A stretch of DNA of 64,000 bases from Actinernus sp. WN-2022 (lineage: Eukaryota; Cnidaria; Anthozoa; Actiniaria; Actinernidae). The stretch covers positions 150,962,344 to 151,026,343 of the forward strand of contig JAOWCC010000577.1 in assembly GCA_030867875.1 (NCBI GenBank), read 5' to 3'. Made by a program: the position numbers and the translations under genes. This document shows, one piece after another, positions 11,248-20,399 of this stretch. Within the stretch, counting starts at the first letter, position 1. Every line of letters begins with the position of its first letter. The notes under the pieces were generated by a model. It did no database searches. It worked only from the letters and a program-made list of their open reading frames with translations, and was not told the DNA's origin.

Positions 11248-13243
11248 GGTACTGCCTTTGTAAAACAATTTCGTTCACGAGCTGCAAATGGTCAGACCTT
11301 CACGTCTTCTCGGATAAGGACGTTAAATCGTAGGCCTATCAGTGGATGAAGAGCCACCTCGTGGAAATGCCACTGATTAATCCGTTATTATTATTATTAT
11401 ATTATTATTATTTGGGAGGTATCTTGAGTACTTTTAGCGGAGATTCCGGAACAGCTCAGTGAAAACTATGCCAAAATGATTTAGGTAAGACACACAGAAA
11501 GTGCACTCGATCGAATTGTAAATGGTAATCACCATCTCATCCTGTCTTCTTACAAGTTTCTTTTATATACATATACTTATACAAACTCGTCCATACTGAA
11601 TTTTAATGCTGCAATTACTTAAAACTGGAAGGCGGAAATGACATCAGTTCAGACAGCTATAAATATTATTTTTATTTTTATTTGTTTTATTATTTTTATT
11701 ATTTTTAATTAATTTTAACCACTTATCTATAGATTCATTTATTTACAGATATTGGTTAATTAATGATTGTCTGTTTATACAATATATACTTTTCCTAACA
11801 CAGGATCTCCCTGAAAATCACAAATTGTGAGTGGAGATTTCCCGTGCCTATAAATCCCGTATGGCACTCGCTTTCATACGATTGTCTTTACTCATCGGCC
11901 GATAGCGAAATTGTTGTAATACGTTGTTAATCGCATTTTAACAGACAGACAATAATAATAATTATTATAAATGTGGCAACCGTGGAAAACATGTTTTTAA
12001 TAGTAAGTGTGAGCAAGTTTTACGTTCGGTTCGGGATTAATTTGAAAGAGTGAGATTTTCAAAGAGTACCAAAATTGCATGAGCCCGTTGGATGAATGCA
12101 ATTTGAACTCTTTGAAAAATCTCACGAGTCAGTCAAAGTAATCCAGAGCCACATGATTGCTTGTTAATAATATTCATCCGCGTGTTTGTGTTTTTTTGTC
12201 GTGACGTTATTCAAAGGATTCAACTTCTCCCGGCTGTAAATGTGGAAATCCAGTCTTTTTGTTGGATATAGTTTGTTCACATCTGATGATTACATGATTC
12301 GGCACTGGTATTACATTTGGCAATGGTGTTTAGCATAAATACAGCTGCTCTCAGCCAAACAAATTCGAGAACTCGTTGATGTATATTGACTACGAAACTG
12401 AGTTATCAGAAAATCAGTCAACGGTTTCGTTCCATGTACTCTGATACTGATTTGACGTCGAATGTTAACCGAATCATTCGGCTCAGCGTTGGGTACACTG
12501 ATTTTGAAAGAAATGCATTTCCTGTAAGGAAACTAGTCAACCGGCTATATTTGTTTAGAGGGCCTTTCATAAGTCGTCAAAATTGTTCAGCTTTTTAAAA
12601 TAAATCTTCTTTAAAAGAAAATTAAGGACGTGGTTTGGCCGTGGACATATTCCGGGTATTCCGAAAAAGGATCGAATGCACCTCAAAACCAATGTTGTTT
12701 ACATTAGCAAATACAACATTAATTCACAAATATACTTACTAAAAGTAGTAGCGACTACTTTCTACATTTCAGAGGACGCGGAACTATCTGCAGAATTTCG
12801 ATGTATTCTGATTTCGAAATTGCCGAAATAAGTCACAAAAAATATATAAGTTAACGAGAGCGTGTTTTAATGCCACGTCAACTCCGTCACTCACGTTGGA
12901 AACTTCTGTTTTACTTAATACGATCTAGATACAAGGAATAAAGCTCTTCAAAAGAAATAACATACCTGTTTTCAGCCTACCACGGTGCACTTCTGAAAAA
13001 TCTCGGGAATTAGTTTTTATCGCTTTTAAAGCATTAAAGTATTCCCCTCGGCTCGACAAAGAATCAACTGCGAGTTTACCTCCAAGTAACCGATTTTCTG
13101 ACATTATGAGTACATTAAGCGATATCAAGAAAAGAGTGGCTAAGACAAGAAGGAGTTTCCATTGTAGGAATCGCACGCAAATTCTCCTAATCTTTTTGAT
13201 CATTTTGCTCTTCTTGTTGGCTCTTCCGCTCTTCAATTGAAAC
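159..13243 (-). CDS. MGAT5-like type II membrane protein, no catalytic domain seen (5 exons)
   Basis: Exons on the minus strand: 12966-13243 (ATG at 13203), 8315-8515, 5251-5345, 829-921, 159-347. Phases agree throughout and the reading closes at TGA (161-159), giving 271 residues. Residues 1-14 are basic, 15-34 form one membrane helix (WKLLLVLATLFLISLNVLIM), 81-125 a charged coiled-coil stem. Residues 162-209 match the N-terminal cysteine domain of MGAT5/MGAT5B in order: C162, VP, FPLC173, W184, C188, C201-S, then LIYLSE at 204-209. MGAT5 is a Golgi GlcNAc-transferase of about 740-790 residues that builds beta-1,6 branches on N-glycans. Here the conserved WCP/LPW part and the whole GT18 domain do not follow; residues 210-271 are a tail I do not recognise. 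Either this is a catalytically empty paralogue or exon 5 has a hidden donor and the gene runs past base 1. Confidence 0.68.
486..737. mobile_element. MITE, AATCCACCGTACCG family, copy 1
   Basis: Inverted ends AATCCACCGTACCGAAAA and TTTTACGGTACGGTAGATT; the arms contain CCACAATCC / GGATTGTGG. It lies in intron 4 of the MGAT5-like gene. The 80-110-residue open frames over it are by-products of the repeat. Confidence 0.55.
1153..2594. mobile_element. Inverted-repeat element of 1.4 kb with nested fold-back
   Basis: The left end AGGGTG...AGAAATCCAAATCCGGATTTC is mirrored by CCGGATTTGGATTTG...CACCCT on the right. A second fold-back (1921-1953 with 2025-2062: GAAATAGGAAACATTT...TTTCTATAGAG) lies inside. 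No credible transposase is seen; target duplication not resolved. Confidence 0.4.
2712..3610. repeat. 18-bp minisatellite, about 50 units
   Basis: Units follow CCTAATTCATCTGCCGCA, with recurring variants ACC/ATTT/ATCT and TTCA/TTAA. Because 18 is divisible by three it opens a 336-residue frame of L-P-H-L-I-H repeats; nothing supports translation. An inverted pair, AAGAGTGGC..TTGAATCAA (about 2668) and TTGATTCAG..GCCACTCTT (about 3622), brackets the array, as if it had grown inside a fold-back element. Lies in intron 3 of the MGAT5-like gene. Confidence 0.85.
4017..4328. mobile_element. Fold-back MITE (GTTGTTTACCATTTACAC ends)
   Basis: Ends GTTGTTTACCATTTACAC and GTGTAAATGGTAAACAAC are inverted. 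The TTTACC/GGTAAA and GGAAATT motifs recur inside, so the element is a nested palindrome of about 312 bp without coding potential. Confidence 0.6.
4515..4556 (+). ncRNA. Hammerhead ribozyme core, cleavage strand deleted
   Basis: Stem I 5' strand GCCATG, CTGATGA, stem II GTCC/GGAC with a TAACAA loop, then GAAAC. After CAGC the sequence jumps to CACTC, so the GUA cleavage site and its pairing strand are missing compared with 61175-61228. Self-cleavage is not expected. Confidence 0.6.
4573..4798. mobile_element. hAT-type MITE with 8-bp target duplication
   Basis: Flanked by perfect TAATAGGA copies (4565-4572 and 4799-4806). Ends are inverted: GGGTCTGAATTGGGG and CCCCATTCAGCCCTC. The uninterrupted site is visible in the second hammerhead copy (GGTAATAATATGTG). 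The interior has about ten degenerate GTCAGTT motifs and a long G run (4579-4598). Eight-base duplications suit hAT elements. Confidence 0.65.
5432..5570. mobile_element. 139-bp MITE, GCTGGCTTTCAC family, copy 1
   Basis: Inverted ends GCTGGCTTTCAC / GTGAAAACCAGC, plus an inner pair around GCCGCCATGTTGGTGCC. A copy with only a few differences is at 21761-21900, so the family moved recently. Confidence 0.6.
5967..6348. mobile_element. MITE with GGGCCGGTAAA ends
   Basis: GGGCCGGTAAA and ATTTTACCGGCCC are inverted. The interior repeats TTTTGGGGAGGGCCA(A)GATTTTTTGGG. Non-coding; intron 2 of the MGAT5-like gene. Confidence 0.45.
6756..7330. repeat. Two direct copies of a GTCATGGTGAGAG-type repeat
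   Basis: The blocks 6756-7058 and 7059-7330 share the order: GTGTCA(C/T)GGTGAG, (C)CGGACA, CATATAAAC(C)GAC, CACACGTGTGGGATGG, ATGACTAA, CAATCAAGCAT, GGAGGGG, CCACCAATCGAACA. A third copy lies inverted at about 22850-23090, where its GGTGAGAGGC end has become a minisatellite. Confidence 0.55.
7351..7604. mobile_element. Fold-back MITE (AGAGCAAACGTAAGAGAG)
   Basis: Left AGAGCA..GTAAGAGAGGAATCTC is inverted relative to right GAGATTCCCTCTCTTACTTATGCTCT; CCGGAAGC/GCTTCCGG form an inner stem. A partial copy is at about 18734-18905. Confidence 0.5.
7605..7923. mobile_element. CCAATCA-rich MITE, copy 1
   Basis: Ends AGAGCGGGTTTTCAGTTGAGTG / CACTCAATCGAAAACCGCTCTA are inverted. The arms hold several AGCCAATCA / TGATTGG motifs. 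Other copies are at 25079-25477 and 37213-37846; this one has no tandem expansion. Confidence 0.55.
8860..8935. repeat. LINE-type 3' tail sequence
   Basis: ACAGGACGTACCTTCCTGAAAATCACAAATTG..GTGATTTTCAG resembles 5770-5830 and 11812-11850 (ACACAGGATCTCCCTGAAAATCACAAATTGTGAGTGGAGATTTCC). The shared hairpin next to simple repeats suggests 3' ends of one retroelement family. Confidence 0.3.
9551..9880 (-). pseudogene. Non-LTR retrotransposon (LINE) RT C-terminal fragment
   Basis: 109-residue frame with KIGVLKRIKHLLPIHSRKLY, ILEYASIVWG and VLQNKAAKL, the order seen after the reverse-transcriptase core of CR1/L2-like LINEs (…LRRIK..L, P.LDYG..VWG, LQKRAARLIL). 5'-truncated and out of context; a dead copy. 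Confidence 0.6.
9923..10778. repeat. Repeat X, uninterrupted copy
   Basis: About 856 bp aligning block by block with 55116-59767, from AGTCAAACATGGTCTGTTTTGTCGGCG to GATAATCTATGATTACTTCTAG. It shows the empty state of two insertions present in the other copy. No open frame of note; origin unknown. Confidence 0.6.
11141..11411 (+). mobile_element. tRNA-derived SINE, copy 1
   Basis: The tRNA-like head carries an A box (TTAGCTCAGTGGTTAAG) and a B box (GGTTCAAACCC), then a body with GGGTCTTAAAATAACTGAGTAGAAGGT and TCTCGGATAAGGACGTTAAA, ending in a TTATTATTATT tail. The anticodon arm is not tRNA-like and the body continues, so this is a SINE, not a tRNA gene. Confidence 0.75.
12046..12128. repeat. 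Short fold-back
   Basis: GTGAGATTTTCAAAGAGTxCxAAATTGCAT is mirrored by ATGCAATTTGAACTCTTTGAAAAATCTCAC, giving a near-perfect 83-bp hairpin. Intron 1 of the MGAT5-like gene. Confidence 0.5.
12966..13243 (-). CDS. MGAT5-like gene, first coding exon (membrane anchor)
   Basis: The acceptor TTTTTATAG precedes an open stretch, and the first good start codon (AAAATGATC, A at -3) is at 13203-13201, so 5' UTR probably shares this exon. It encodes the basic cytoplasmic tail, one hydrophobic helix of about 20 residues and the start of the lumenal stem. It ends ACA-G|GTATGT in phase 1, as the next exon at 8515 needs. Any upstream exon is not identified. Confidence 0.65.
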
Positions 13244-15030
13244 CTATAAAAACCAGTAATACTGAAATTATCATTTAAGATTTAATTTCTCTTAGCTATA
13301 CCACGTTAATTACTCATTGACATACATTTTAGATGCCTGCCAAGAACATTACTATTTCCATAGAGATATGAAATGAAACTCTCCTTCTCCAGGATATCCT
13401 GTTTAAATGTTAAATTAAATTAAAATGTTTTCGAGAATTTAATTGTAAGTTTGAATACTAATATTTAGGGAATTGAGTTGAATATGTATTTCAAACTTTA
13501 AGTTAAACCAAATTCTGGAGATTAAATAGGAATGAATATAAGGAATAAATATGATGGGCATAACAATATTTAACATTGCTACCAATGGACAGGCATATTA
13601 TCAAATGTACAATGTTAGTGAATGAAGTTTGTAGGTTGATTTAGCAAAAGTGTGTGTTGCCAACGGTTTCTAAACCTGCCTCAGAAAATTAAACATCACC
13701 TGGTTGAATAATCCGTCTCGGCCAAAATAAGTCGTATCGCCAAAATAACTGAAAACATGACACGTTTGATAAGTCAGATACCGAATTCGTGTCCGTACTT
13801 TATGGGATTTACAAACTCTCGCATGCAGCTCGAGTAAAGCACGGCCACTCATTCTATATTTATTACTTAAGCGTTTTTCCATGCAACCAGGCAGCGTAAC
13901 CTTATAGGTGGGATTTCCTTGTATTAGTTAATTTCTTCAGCATTCATTATTATACTTGCTGATCGTGAAAGTAACTAGATTTGCCACAAGTCGAGCTCTT
14001 TATGTTTTCTTTATTTCAAGCGAAGCGAGGCGAACGACGAAGTCGCAACGAGCAAGCAAGTAGTATAAAAACATTAGAACTGACTAATTGGGATAGAACT
14101 TCGGAGAGAGTATGCTCCTTTGTTGCCTGACTTTCACATTTTCCTGCATTTCAAATGCCTATAACTCAGCAGAAATTCTCCATATTGCTCTAAAATTGAA
14201 CAGAATACTAGTCTTAATGTGATCTTCCGTGTGTTGACAATAGTTTTCCTCTTCAAATTAATCTTCCGAATTATCAACATTAGGCGGCGGCCATTTTGAA
14301 TGTGGCCAATACATATTCTTTAATTTGGCAAAACTAATTTAGTTAAATTTATCTAAATCCTCAACGTTGGAGCACTCTACTAGTCGTAACACTAAATTCA
14401 GTTGAAATCGAATTAGTCGAAATTCTTGCCAAGACTGTATCGTCTCCATGGAAATGTAAGATTCATTATTTCAGGGGCCAGATCATCTCATCTTTCAGAG
14501 TAAACAACGAACATAATTTGCGCATAATGTTATCAAAACTGTTGTATTTACAGTAACGTCACCTAAGTTAGCGTAACCGCAAGCCGGTCACAGCGGAAAT
14601 CGGGGGAGGGGTCTGAATGTAAACTACGGTCAGTTCGGAAATATAACCGTTGATTTAATACAGGCGTACACGGCTAGATTTAGTTTAACCACGAGTCAAC
14701 GTCTCCCCCGGATCTGAATAGCGTGATATTTCAATTTAGGTGACGTCAACTAGTAAATTGTTACCTAATTTAGTTAAATTTATCTAAATTGTCAACAGGG
14801 AACCCAAGCGGGAAACCCAAATGCACTCGACCACAGGGAACCCAAGCGGGAAACCCAATGCATTCAATCAGAAGCCTCACGAGGCGCCAGCAGTTCGCGC
14901 CGGTCGTGAGCGGGCAATAAATCCGTGTTTTAAGAAAGTAAAAAAGATACCTCACGCCTCTTCTCTTATGGCAATCGCTACCTACGTCGATAATAATTTA
15001 AAAAAAGATTTGTCAACGTCCAGTATACAG
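13244..15030. other. Spacer upstream of the MGAT5-like gene
   Basis: No convincing exon found. Contents: a 70-residue minus frame at 13670-13882 of unclear nature, a patch of CGAAGCGAGxCGAACGACGAAGTCGC (about 14020-14050, same family as 53825-53870), and a 26-bp direct repeat CAGGGAACCCAAGCGGGAAACCCAA at about 14793 and 14832. Confidence 0.4.
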
Positions 15031-15032
15031 GT

Positions 15033-15150
15033 CCGCAAATGATCCCAGACCGCCAAATGATCTCAGACCCGCAAATCATGCCAGACCCACAAATAATCCC
15101 GGCCCGCAAATGATCCCAGACCCGCAAATGATCCCGGCCCGCAAATGATC
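15033..15150. repeat. 18-bp tandem repeat, about 6-7 units
   Basis: Unit CCGCAAATGATCCCAGAC with point variants (CCCGGC, CATGCC). It ends at ATCCCAATGAGG. No coding meaning. Confidence 0.7.
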
Positions 15151-15395
15151 CCAATGAGGACCGCCAATTATCCCGTGAAAAAAAATTGGTATGGCAATAA
15201 ATCTTGCCAGTTTGGATTCAATTGGTGGTTCAGAAATCAAAATATACGCATTTCTTTATTTAGTTTTCATACAAACGGTTCCTTCAACGGTGGCTACGCA
15301 GGGCCGCGCCATTCAAAGCATTTTTTTTTTAATGCAGGGTTAATTATTTTTTATTCATAATTCCTAATTTTTTTAATACCGTAGTTTTTTCTTAA

Positions 15396-15942
15396 AGTGC
15401 ACCTAACCCCTTTTGCGATTTTTATACATATGAATCTTTGAAAGGTTTTGAGTACTTCTGCGAAAAAAATTTTGGCTTACAAAGAATACTTTATGTTCTA
15501 GGCTTGTTTGAAATGGTGAAAATTTTACCTTTCCTGACCCATGACCGCGTAAGAAAAAGCCTGTGTCGATTCTGGATCTTACGTCATCTAATTCATTCGA
15601 CTTTGCAATAAGTTGAATAAACGTTTAGCATTTTGTCTAATATAACTGTTTTCTTTACTAACAACTCACAGACCGTATAAATTATCTATATATCGGATGT
15701 TATTGTGATAGAAAGGCGCCATGGAAAATAATGCATTAATGAGGTGACGTAAGATCCAGAATCGACCCAGGCTTTTTCTTATGCGGTCATGGCATGGGTC
15801 AGGAAAGGTCAAATTTTCACCATTTCAAACAAGCCTAGAACATAGAATATTCTCTGTAAGCAAAATATTTCTTCGCAGAAGTACTCAAAACCATTCAAAG
15901 TTTCATATGTATAAAAATTGCAAATGGCCAGTTAGGTGCACT
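15396..15942. mobile_element. TTAA-flanked fold-back transposon
   Basis: Bounded by TTAA on both sides (15392-15395, 15943-15946). Ends AGTGCACCTAAC / GTTAGGTGCACT continue as inverted arms of about 200 bp each (e.g. GGCTTGTTTGAAATGGTGAAAATTT / its mirror). TTAA targets are used by piggyBac and Kolobok elements. Non-autonomous. Confidence 0.6.
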
Positions 15943-16190
15943 TTAATCACGAGTATGCTTTTGATTTTTTTAGTTTAATGGAGATGGTACAATGGTAGAG
16001 TATACAGACTCAAAGTCGTTTTGTACCAGAACTCTCAATAGTCATTGTACATGTATTTAAAAATGAACATTTTATGAGATACAGGTAACAGTGAGAAGCT
16101 TAGAAGTAACATGATTGTAGTACAACTTTCCTTCCTAGTATGCCGTTTCTGAGGTTTTCACCATTTTGCATGCGCAATTGACCTATATCA

Positions 16191-16506
16191 CTATGACGTC
16201 ATATCAAAACAATCTATTGTTTAAACGCTAAGGATCGCGGTCGTGGGAGGGGGACAAAACAGGGACAAAACAGCAACAACACAAAGGAAATCGCTATCAA
16301 ATGCATTTTGAAGAACGTAGAATAGCGGTAACAGCCACCAAATACGGTAAATATTGTGGTATAAACATTGATACAACTGATATCTGGAAACCAGACAATT
16401 CGAAGTTAATTTTTCCTCAGCAGAGCAGATTTAGTTCAAAATTCTATTGTTCAAGTCGATTCTGTCCCCCTCATAAATAAGCCGTGACGTCATAATGATA
16501 TAGGGT
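16191..16506. mobile_element. MITE (ACCCTATATCATTATGACGTCA), tandem copy 1
   Basis: Ends ACCTATATCACTATGACGTCA / TGACGTCATAATGATATAGGGT are inverted. AATTG stands before it, between it and the next copy, and after that copy. It has a 12-bp internal duplication (GGGACAAAACAG) that copy 2 lacks. Confidence 0.65.
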
Positions 16507-16511
16507 AATTG

Positions 16512-16826
16512 CCCTATATCATTATGACGTCAAATCAAAACAATCTATTGTTTAAACGCTAAGGATCACGGTCGTGGGAGGGGGACAAAACAGCAACAAC
16601 ACAAAGGAAATCGCTGTCAAATGCATTTTGTAGAACGTAGAATAGCGGTAACAGCCACCAAATAAGGTAAATATTGTAGTATAAACATTGATACAGCTGA
16701 TATCTGGAAACCAGACAATTCGAAGTTAAAGTTTCCTCAGCAGAGCAGATTTAGTTCAAAACTCTATTGTTCAAGTCGATTCTGTCCCCCTCATAAACAA
16801 GCCGTGACGTCATAATGATATAGGGT
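16512..16826. mobile_element. MITE (ACCCTATATCATTATGACGTCA), tandem copy 2
   Basis: A direct repeat of 16191-16506 with few differences, separated from it by the five bases AATTG and followed by AATTG again. Confidence 0.65.
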
Positions 16827-16975
16827 AATTGGGAGTATATCTTTGCCGCAAAAAGAAAACAAATGTTGTCTTCAACTAGGGATATAGAATGAAAATAAAT
16901 TTTCCCCAAAAACAATACGCTGGATTAAAGGTAATACATTTTTAATGTCTCCAACAAGCCACCGTAATTTTCTAT

Positions 16976-17117
16976 GCCCGGTTGTTCAAAGGGTGGACAT
17001 TCACTGGATAAATCCGATCCTTATCCAGTGGATAAGTGTTAATCAATCGAGCTTATTTTATCCACTAGATAAGGATTTATCCAGTGGAGAGCGTTACCAC
17101 CCTTTGAACAACCGGGC
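16976..17117. mobile_element. MITE of the GCCCGGTTGTTC family
   Basis: Perfect inverted ends GCCCGGTTGTTCAAAGGGTGG / CCACCCTTTGAACAACCGGGC and an inner pair around TTATCCACTGGAT. Relatives at 36245-36389 and a half copy at about 56937-57000. Confidence 0.65.
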
Positions 17118-17579
17118 CCTGACTAATAAAACACGTCATTTGATTTATTTTTCGTGACAATAATATGATCGATGCACTTTTCAGTTAAAAAAGAACAAAT
17201 TTAATCGGAATCTGAAATATTCACAACATATTTCAAGGTTTCGTACTCTTTTTTTTATATACTGAAAACATTCATTGAAATATAAGCAATGGCCAACTAT
17301 TTAACCTAAACAAGTATAACAGAATTATGCATTTAACGAGATTACAGTAATTGAAACTTAACTTGATTATAGTTGTTTAACAACTACAGTTTTCCGAGAT
17401 AAACATTCACACAATCTATTAATGTCGCTCTTGCAGCCGGTATACCTATATAACTCAGAATAATAAGTCATTAAATAAAATCATTACTGACAGCAACTGG
17501 TAACATCGTATGTATTAACTCGGCTTCGGCCCGATTCAAACGTCGAACTTTTCGTGCGCCGAATCTATTTAGACAAATG

Positions 17580-18590
17580 AATAATAATATAATAATAATA
17601 ATACTAAACACTTTATTCAAACAGTGGAACTACAATTACAAAAGTAATTTTCATCTAGGCCCTAAAATACTAATATAATATAATGCTGGTTTAAAACACT
17701 ATACTAAAATATGCTTAAATGTAACTATAGATAATACAAGCTAAATATAAAAAAACTAAAATAACACTAAAGCTAAAACTTGAATGTTACTACACAAACA
17801 TTACAACTATATAGGTGATGATTTAATATAATTATATTTACAGAGAGTTTTTCTTTGAGCTTGGAGAAGGCCATTTTTAAGTAATTCTTGCGGAAAGAGG
17901 AGAGTGTAGAAGCGTTTCTAATACTACAGTCCAAAGAGTTCCATTCATTAGAAGCAGAAAGGCAAAAGTGCGCATCGCGGCCTTAGTAGTCACTTTAGGA
18001 AGCTTCAAATTGTTATTTACAGAGCCACCGGTATTAAAACTATGAACAGAATTAAACGGTAAAATTAAACTAGAAAGATTGGAGGGAGATAAATTATGCT
18101 TTATAAACGGCTACAGAACGAAAATACTTCATTCTATCATGGATGGGGAGCCATCCTTGCTGTAAAAATAATGGCAATGATGTCGCTTTACTGTCAGTGT
18201 CCAGAATCAACCTAGCTGCTCTTTTCTGAAGTCTATGAATCTTGTCTAAATTTTGCTGGGATGTTTGCCCCACGTGACTACGCAGCAATAGTCCATCAGA
18301 GAGAGAACTAAGCACTGATAAAATGCAAGACGAGCATCAAGTGGGAGATGGTGACGAATGCGCCGAAGTATCCAAAGTCTTTGGGAAATCTTTTTGCACA
18401 TGTTATCTTCATGAAGGGACCAGCTCAAAGTTTGGTCCAGATGCACACCAAGTAATTTCTCGTTTGAAACGGTGTCAATTAGATATCCGTTGATGGTGAC
18501 GGCAATGTCCTCGGAGAACTCGGACACTTTTCTTGACGACCGCTATGACCATCGCCTTAGCTTGGTCTTCTTTTCGTTTAGAACCATCTT
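17580..18590 (-). pseudogene. LINE RT C-terminal half with AT-rich 3' tail
   Basis: Two broken frames in order: GYLIDTVSNEKLLGVHLDQTLSW, LWILRRIRHHLP, LMDYCCVVTWG; then IHRLQKRAARLILD. Further on, NNNLKLPKVTTK and a decayed EWNSLxxxxxNA segment reach the (TAA/ATA)n tail at 17581-17610. This is the conserved post-RT region of CR1/L2-type LINEs. Stops and frameshifts make it dead. Confidence 0.7.
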
Positions 18591-19967
18591 GTTCATTTAC
18601 TCCACTAAATGATAGGCTGTATCATAAAATAGCAGTGTCATGCAACCCCAGAGCCACGATCAAACGGAAACGACAGATAGATGAGAGCATAATGTGATTT
18701 GGCTTATTTCTATTCTACGAAGATTATCAGCCACACCAAGAGAGCATAAGTAAGAGGGAATCTCCATCGCTTGTGCGATGGTAAGTCTAATATTAAAACA
18801 CTTTTTAGTAACCGGAAGCAGCTGAGAAGTTCGCGAGCGCGCGACAACTCACGGAGGCAAAATATCTTCGCGCCCTTTCGCGCCATGAAAATGTTGTCGC
18901 GCACTAGCCTTGACCAGGGAGTTGGTTCCGTGTTTATTTCATTAATTTTATGTAATCGCTTTCCCAGGTCGCTGCACGTGTGGAAATAAGGACCCGAAGC
19001 CCGCTCTAACGGAGTACTTAAAAAACCTTTTTCTCATTTTCAAAGCTCATTAAAAGAGTGGGAGAAGTGGGGGAGACTGGGAGAATTGTTGAGGAATTAC
19101 TACCGATTTCCTTAATTTGCAACTGCTAGTGTCCGTCATAGTGTCGGTATTCATATGTGTCCGTCAATCAAAGGAACTGTTGTTTGGGTTTCACTTGAAA
19201 ATGAACTGCTGTGTTGTCCAATAACATGAAGCGAATGCTTAAACTGGTGCCTCATTCAATCCCGGGACAGTACGTTAAAAAAATACTTAAAGCAATCTAT
19301 ATTAGGAGAGTACAGCTTAAATTTCAAATTGTTTACGTCTGATCTGGTAAAAGTAGATGATAATTTCACGTATTCCTCGTGGAGAATAGTACTTGTTATT
19401 ATTTTATCAAAGTTACACAGTCTACCGAGTTGTCTCTTGCGTTGAAGAGAAGGCGAGTATACTACCAATACCTAGAGTATCTAGCAGAGTTCTTCCACAC
19501 AATTAATGTTGGATTGTGTGTAGGGATCCCATACAGAGCTATAGTATTCCAAGGTAGGCTTTACGAGACTGAGCTTCGCGAGAGCGGGCAATTTGATAAA
19601 AAGTTTGAAAACACGCGTGATTAATCCTTAATTTTCTCTGCCCGTACGGTCTCACGTGCTTTTTTACAAGTGGCGGACCGGAAAAAGCCGTCCAGCTCTG
19701 CTCGACTTCCAGTCTTGCTTGTTGTTTTGCCATTATAACAACAAACTAATTATATAAGTGGTAATATGAACAAAAAATGTATTGACTGAGTTAGGTTGGG
19801 CGGAACGGTAAAATAATTGGTTGTCGGTCATTAATTTTGTACGAACCTCCGTACATCATGACCTCGCCGGCCTTAACCGTGGTTCAGTTCGGATGAGACG
19901 CGCAGGCTAGTCATGACCTCGAGCCAAATATATTCCCGTCCGGCCCCCCACTCAGTCCGTACCTAGT

Positions 19968-20225
19968 ACGGACCGTGGTTAAGCGCTTCGCCTCTCACCC
20001 CCGTGGCCCAGGTTCGATCCCCGATTCGCGGCGCCATATGAGAGTTGAGTTTGTTGGTATCTTACCCTTAGCGTGATCCTCCGGTTTTTCTCCGGGTCCC
20101 TCGGTTTTTCTCCGGGTCCCCCGGTTTTCCTCCCTCCACAAAACCACCACGCTAAATTCCATTTCGATCTGTGGATTAGCCGGGTCCTGGCTTTGATCAG
20201 CCTTTATGGTTGTTTCAGGTCTCGT
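19968..20225 (+). mobile_element. tRNA-like SINE with CTCCGGGT motifs
   Basis: Head TGGTTAAGCGCTTCGCCTCTC with B box GGTTCGATCCC, then GAGTTGAGTTTGTTGGT and three CGGTTTTTCTCCGGGTCCC-type motifs. The layout is SINE-like. A tail of similar type (AGTGTCCCCAATTAG...AAATAAAGTTCATGT) is seen at 58490-58565. Confidence 0.5.
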
Positions 20226-20399
20226 TAGAAATTCAGAGCAAGAGTTTATTATATTTGGCTCAAAAGTAAGAAAAACTAATTTGCTTCATAAGTTATGGAC
20301 CCCAAGTCATACACAGTAAAGACAATTATGCAATGTTTGGCCATTTCTTTATTTGTACACTACATATCAAAATTCTACCTAGCAAAATAGGGACTTTAA

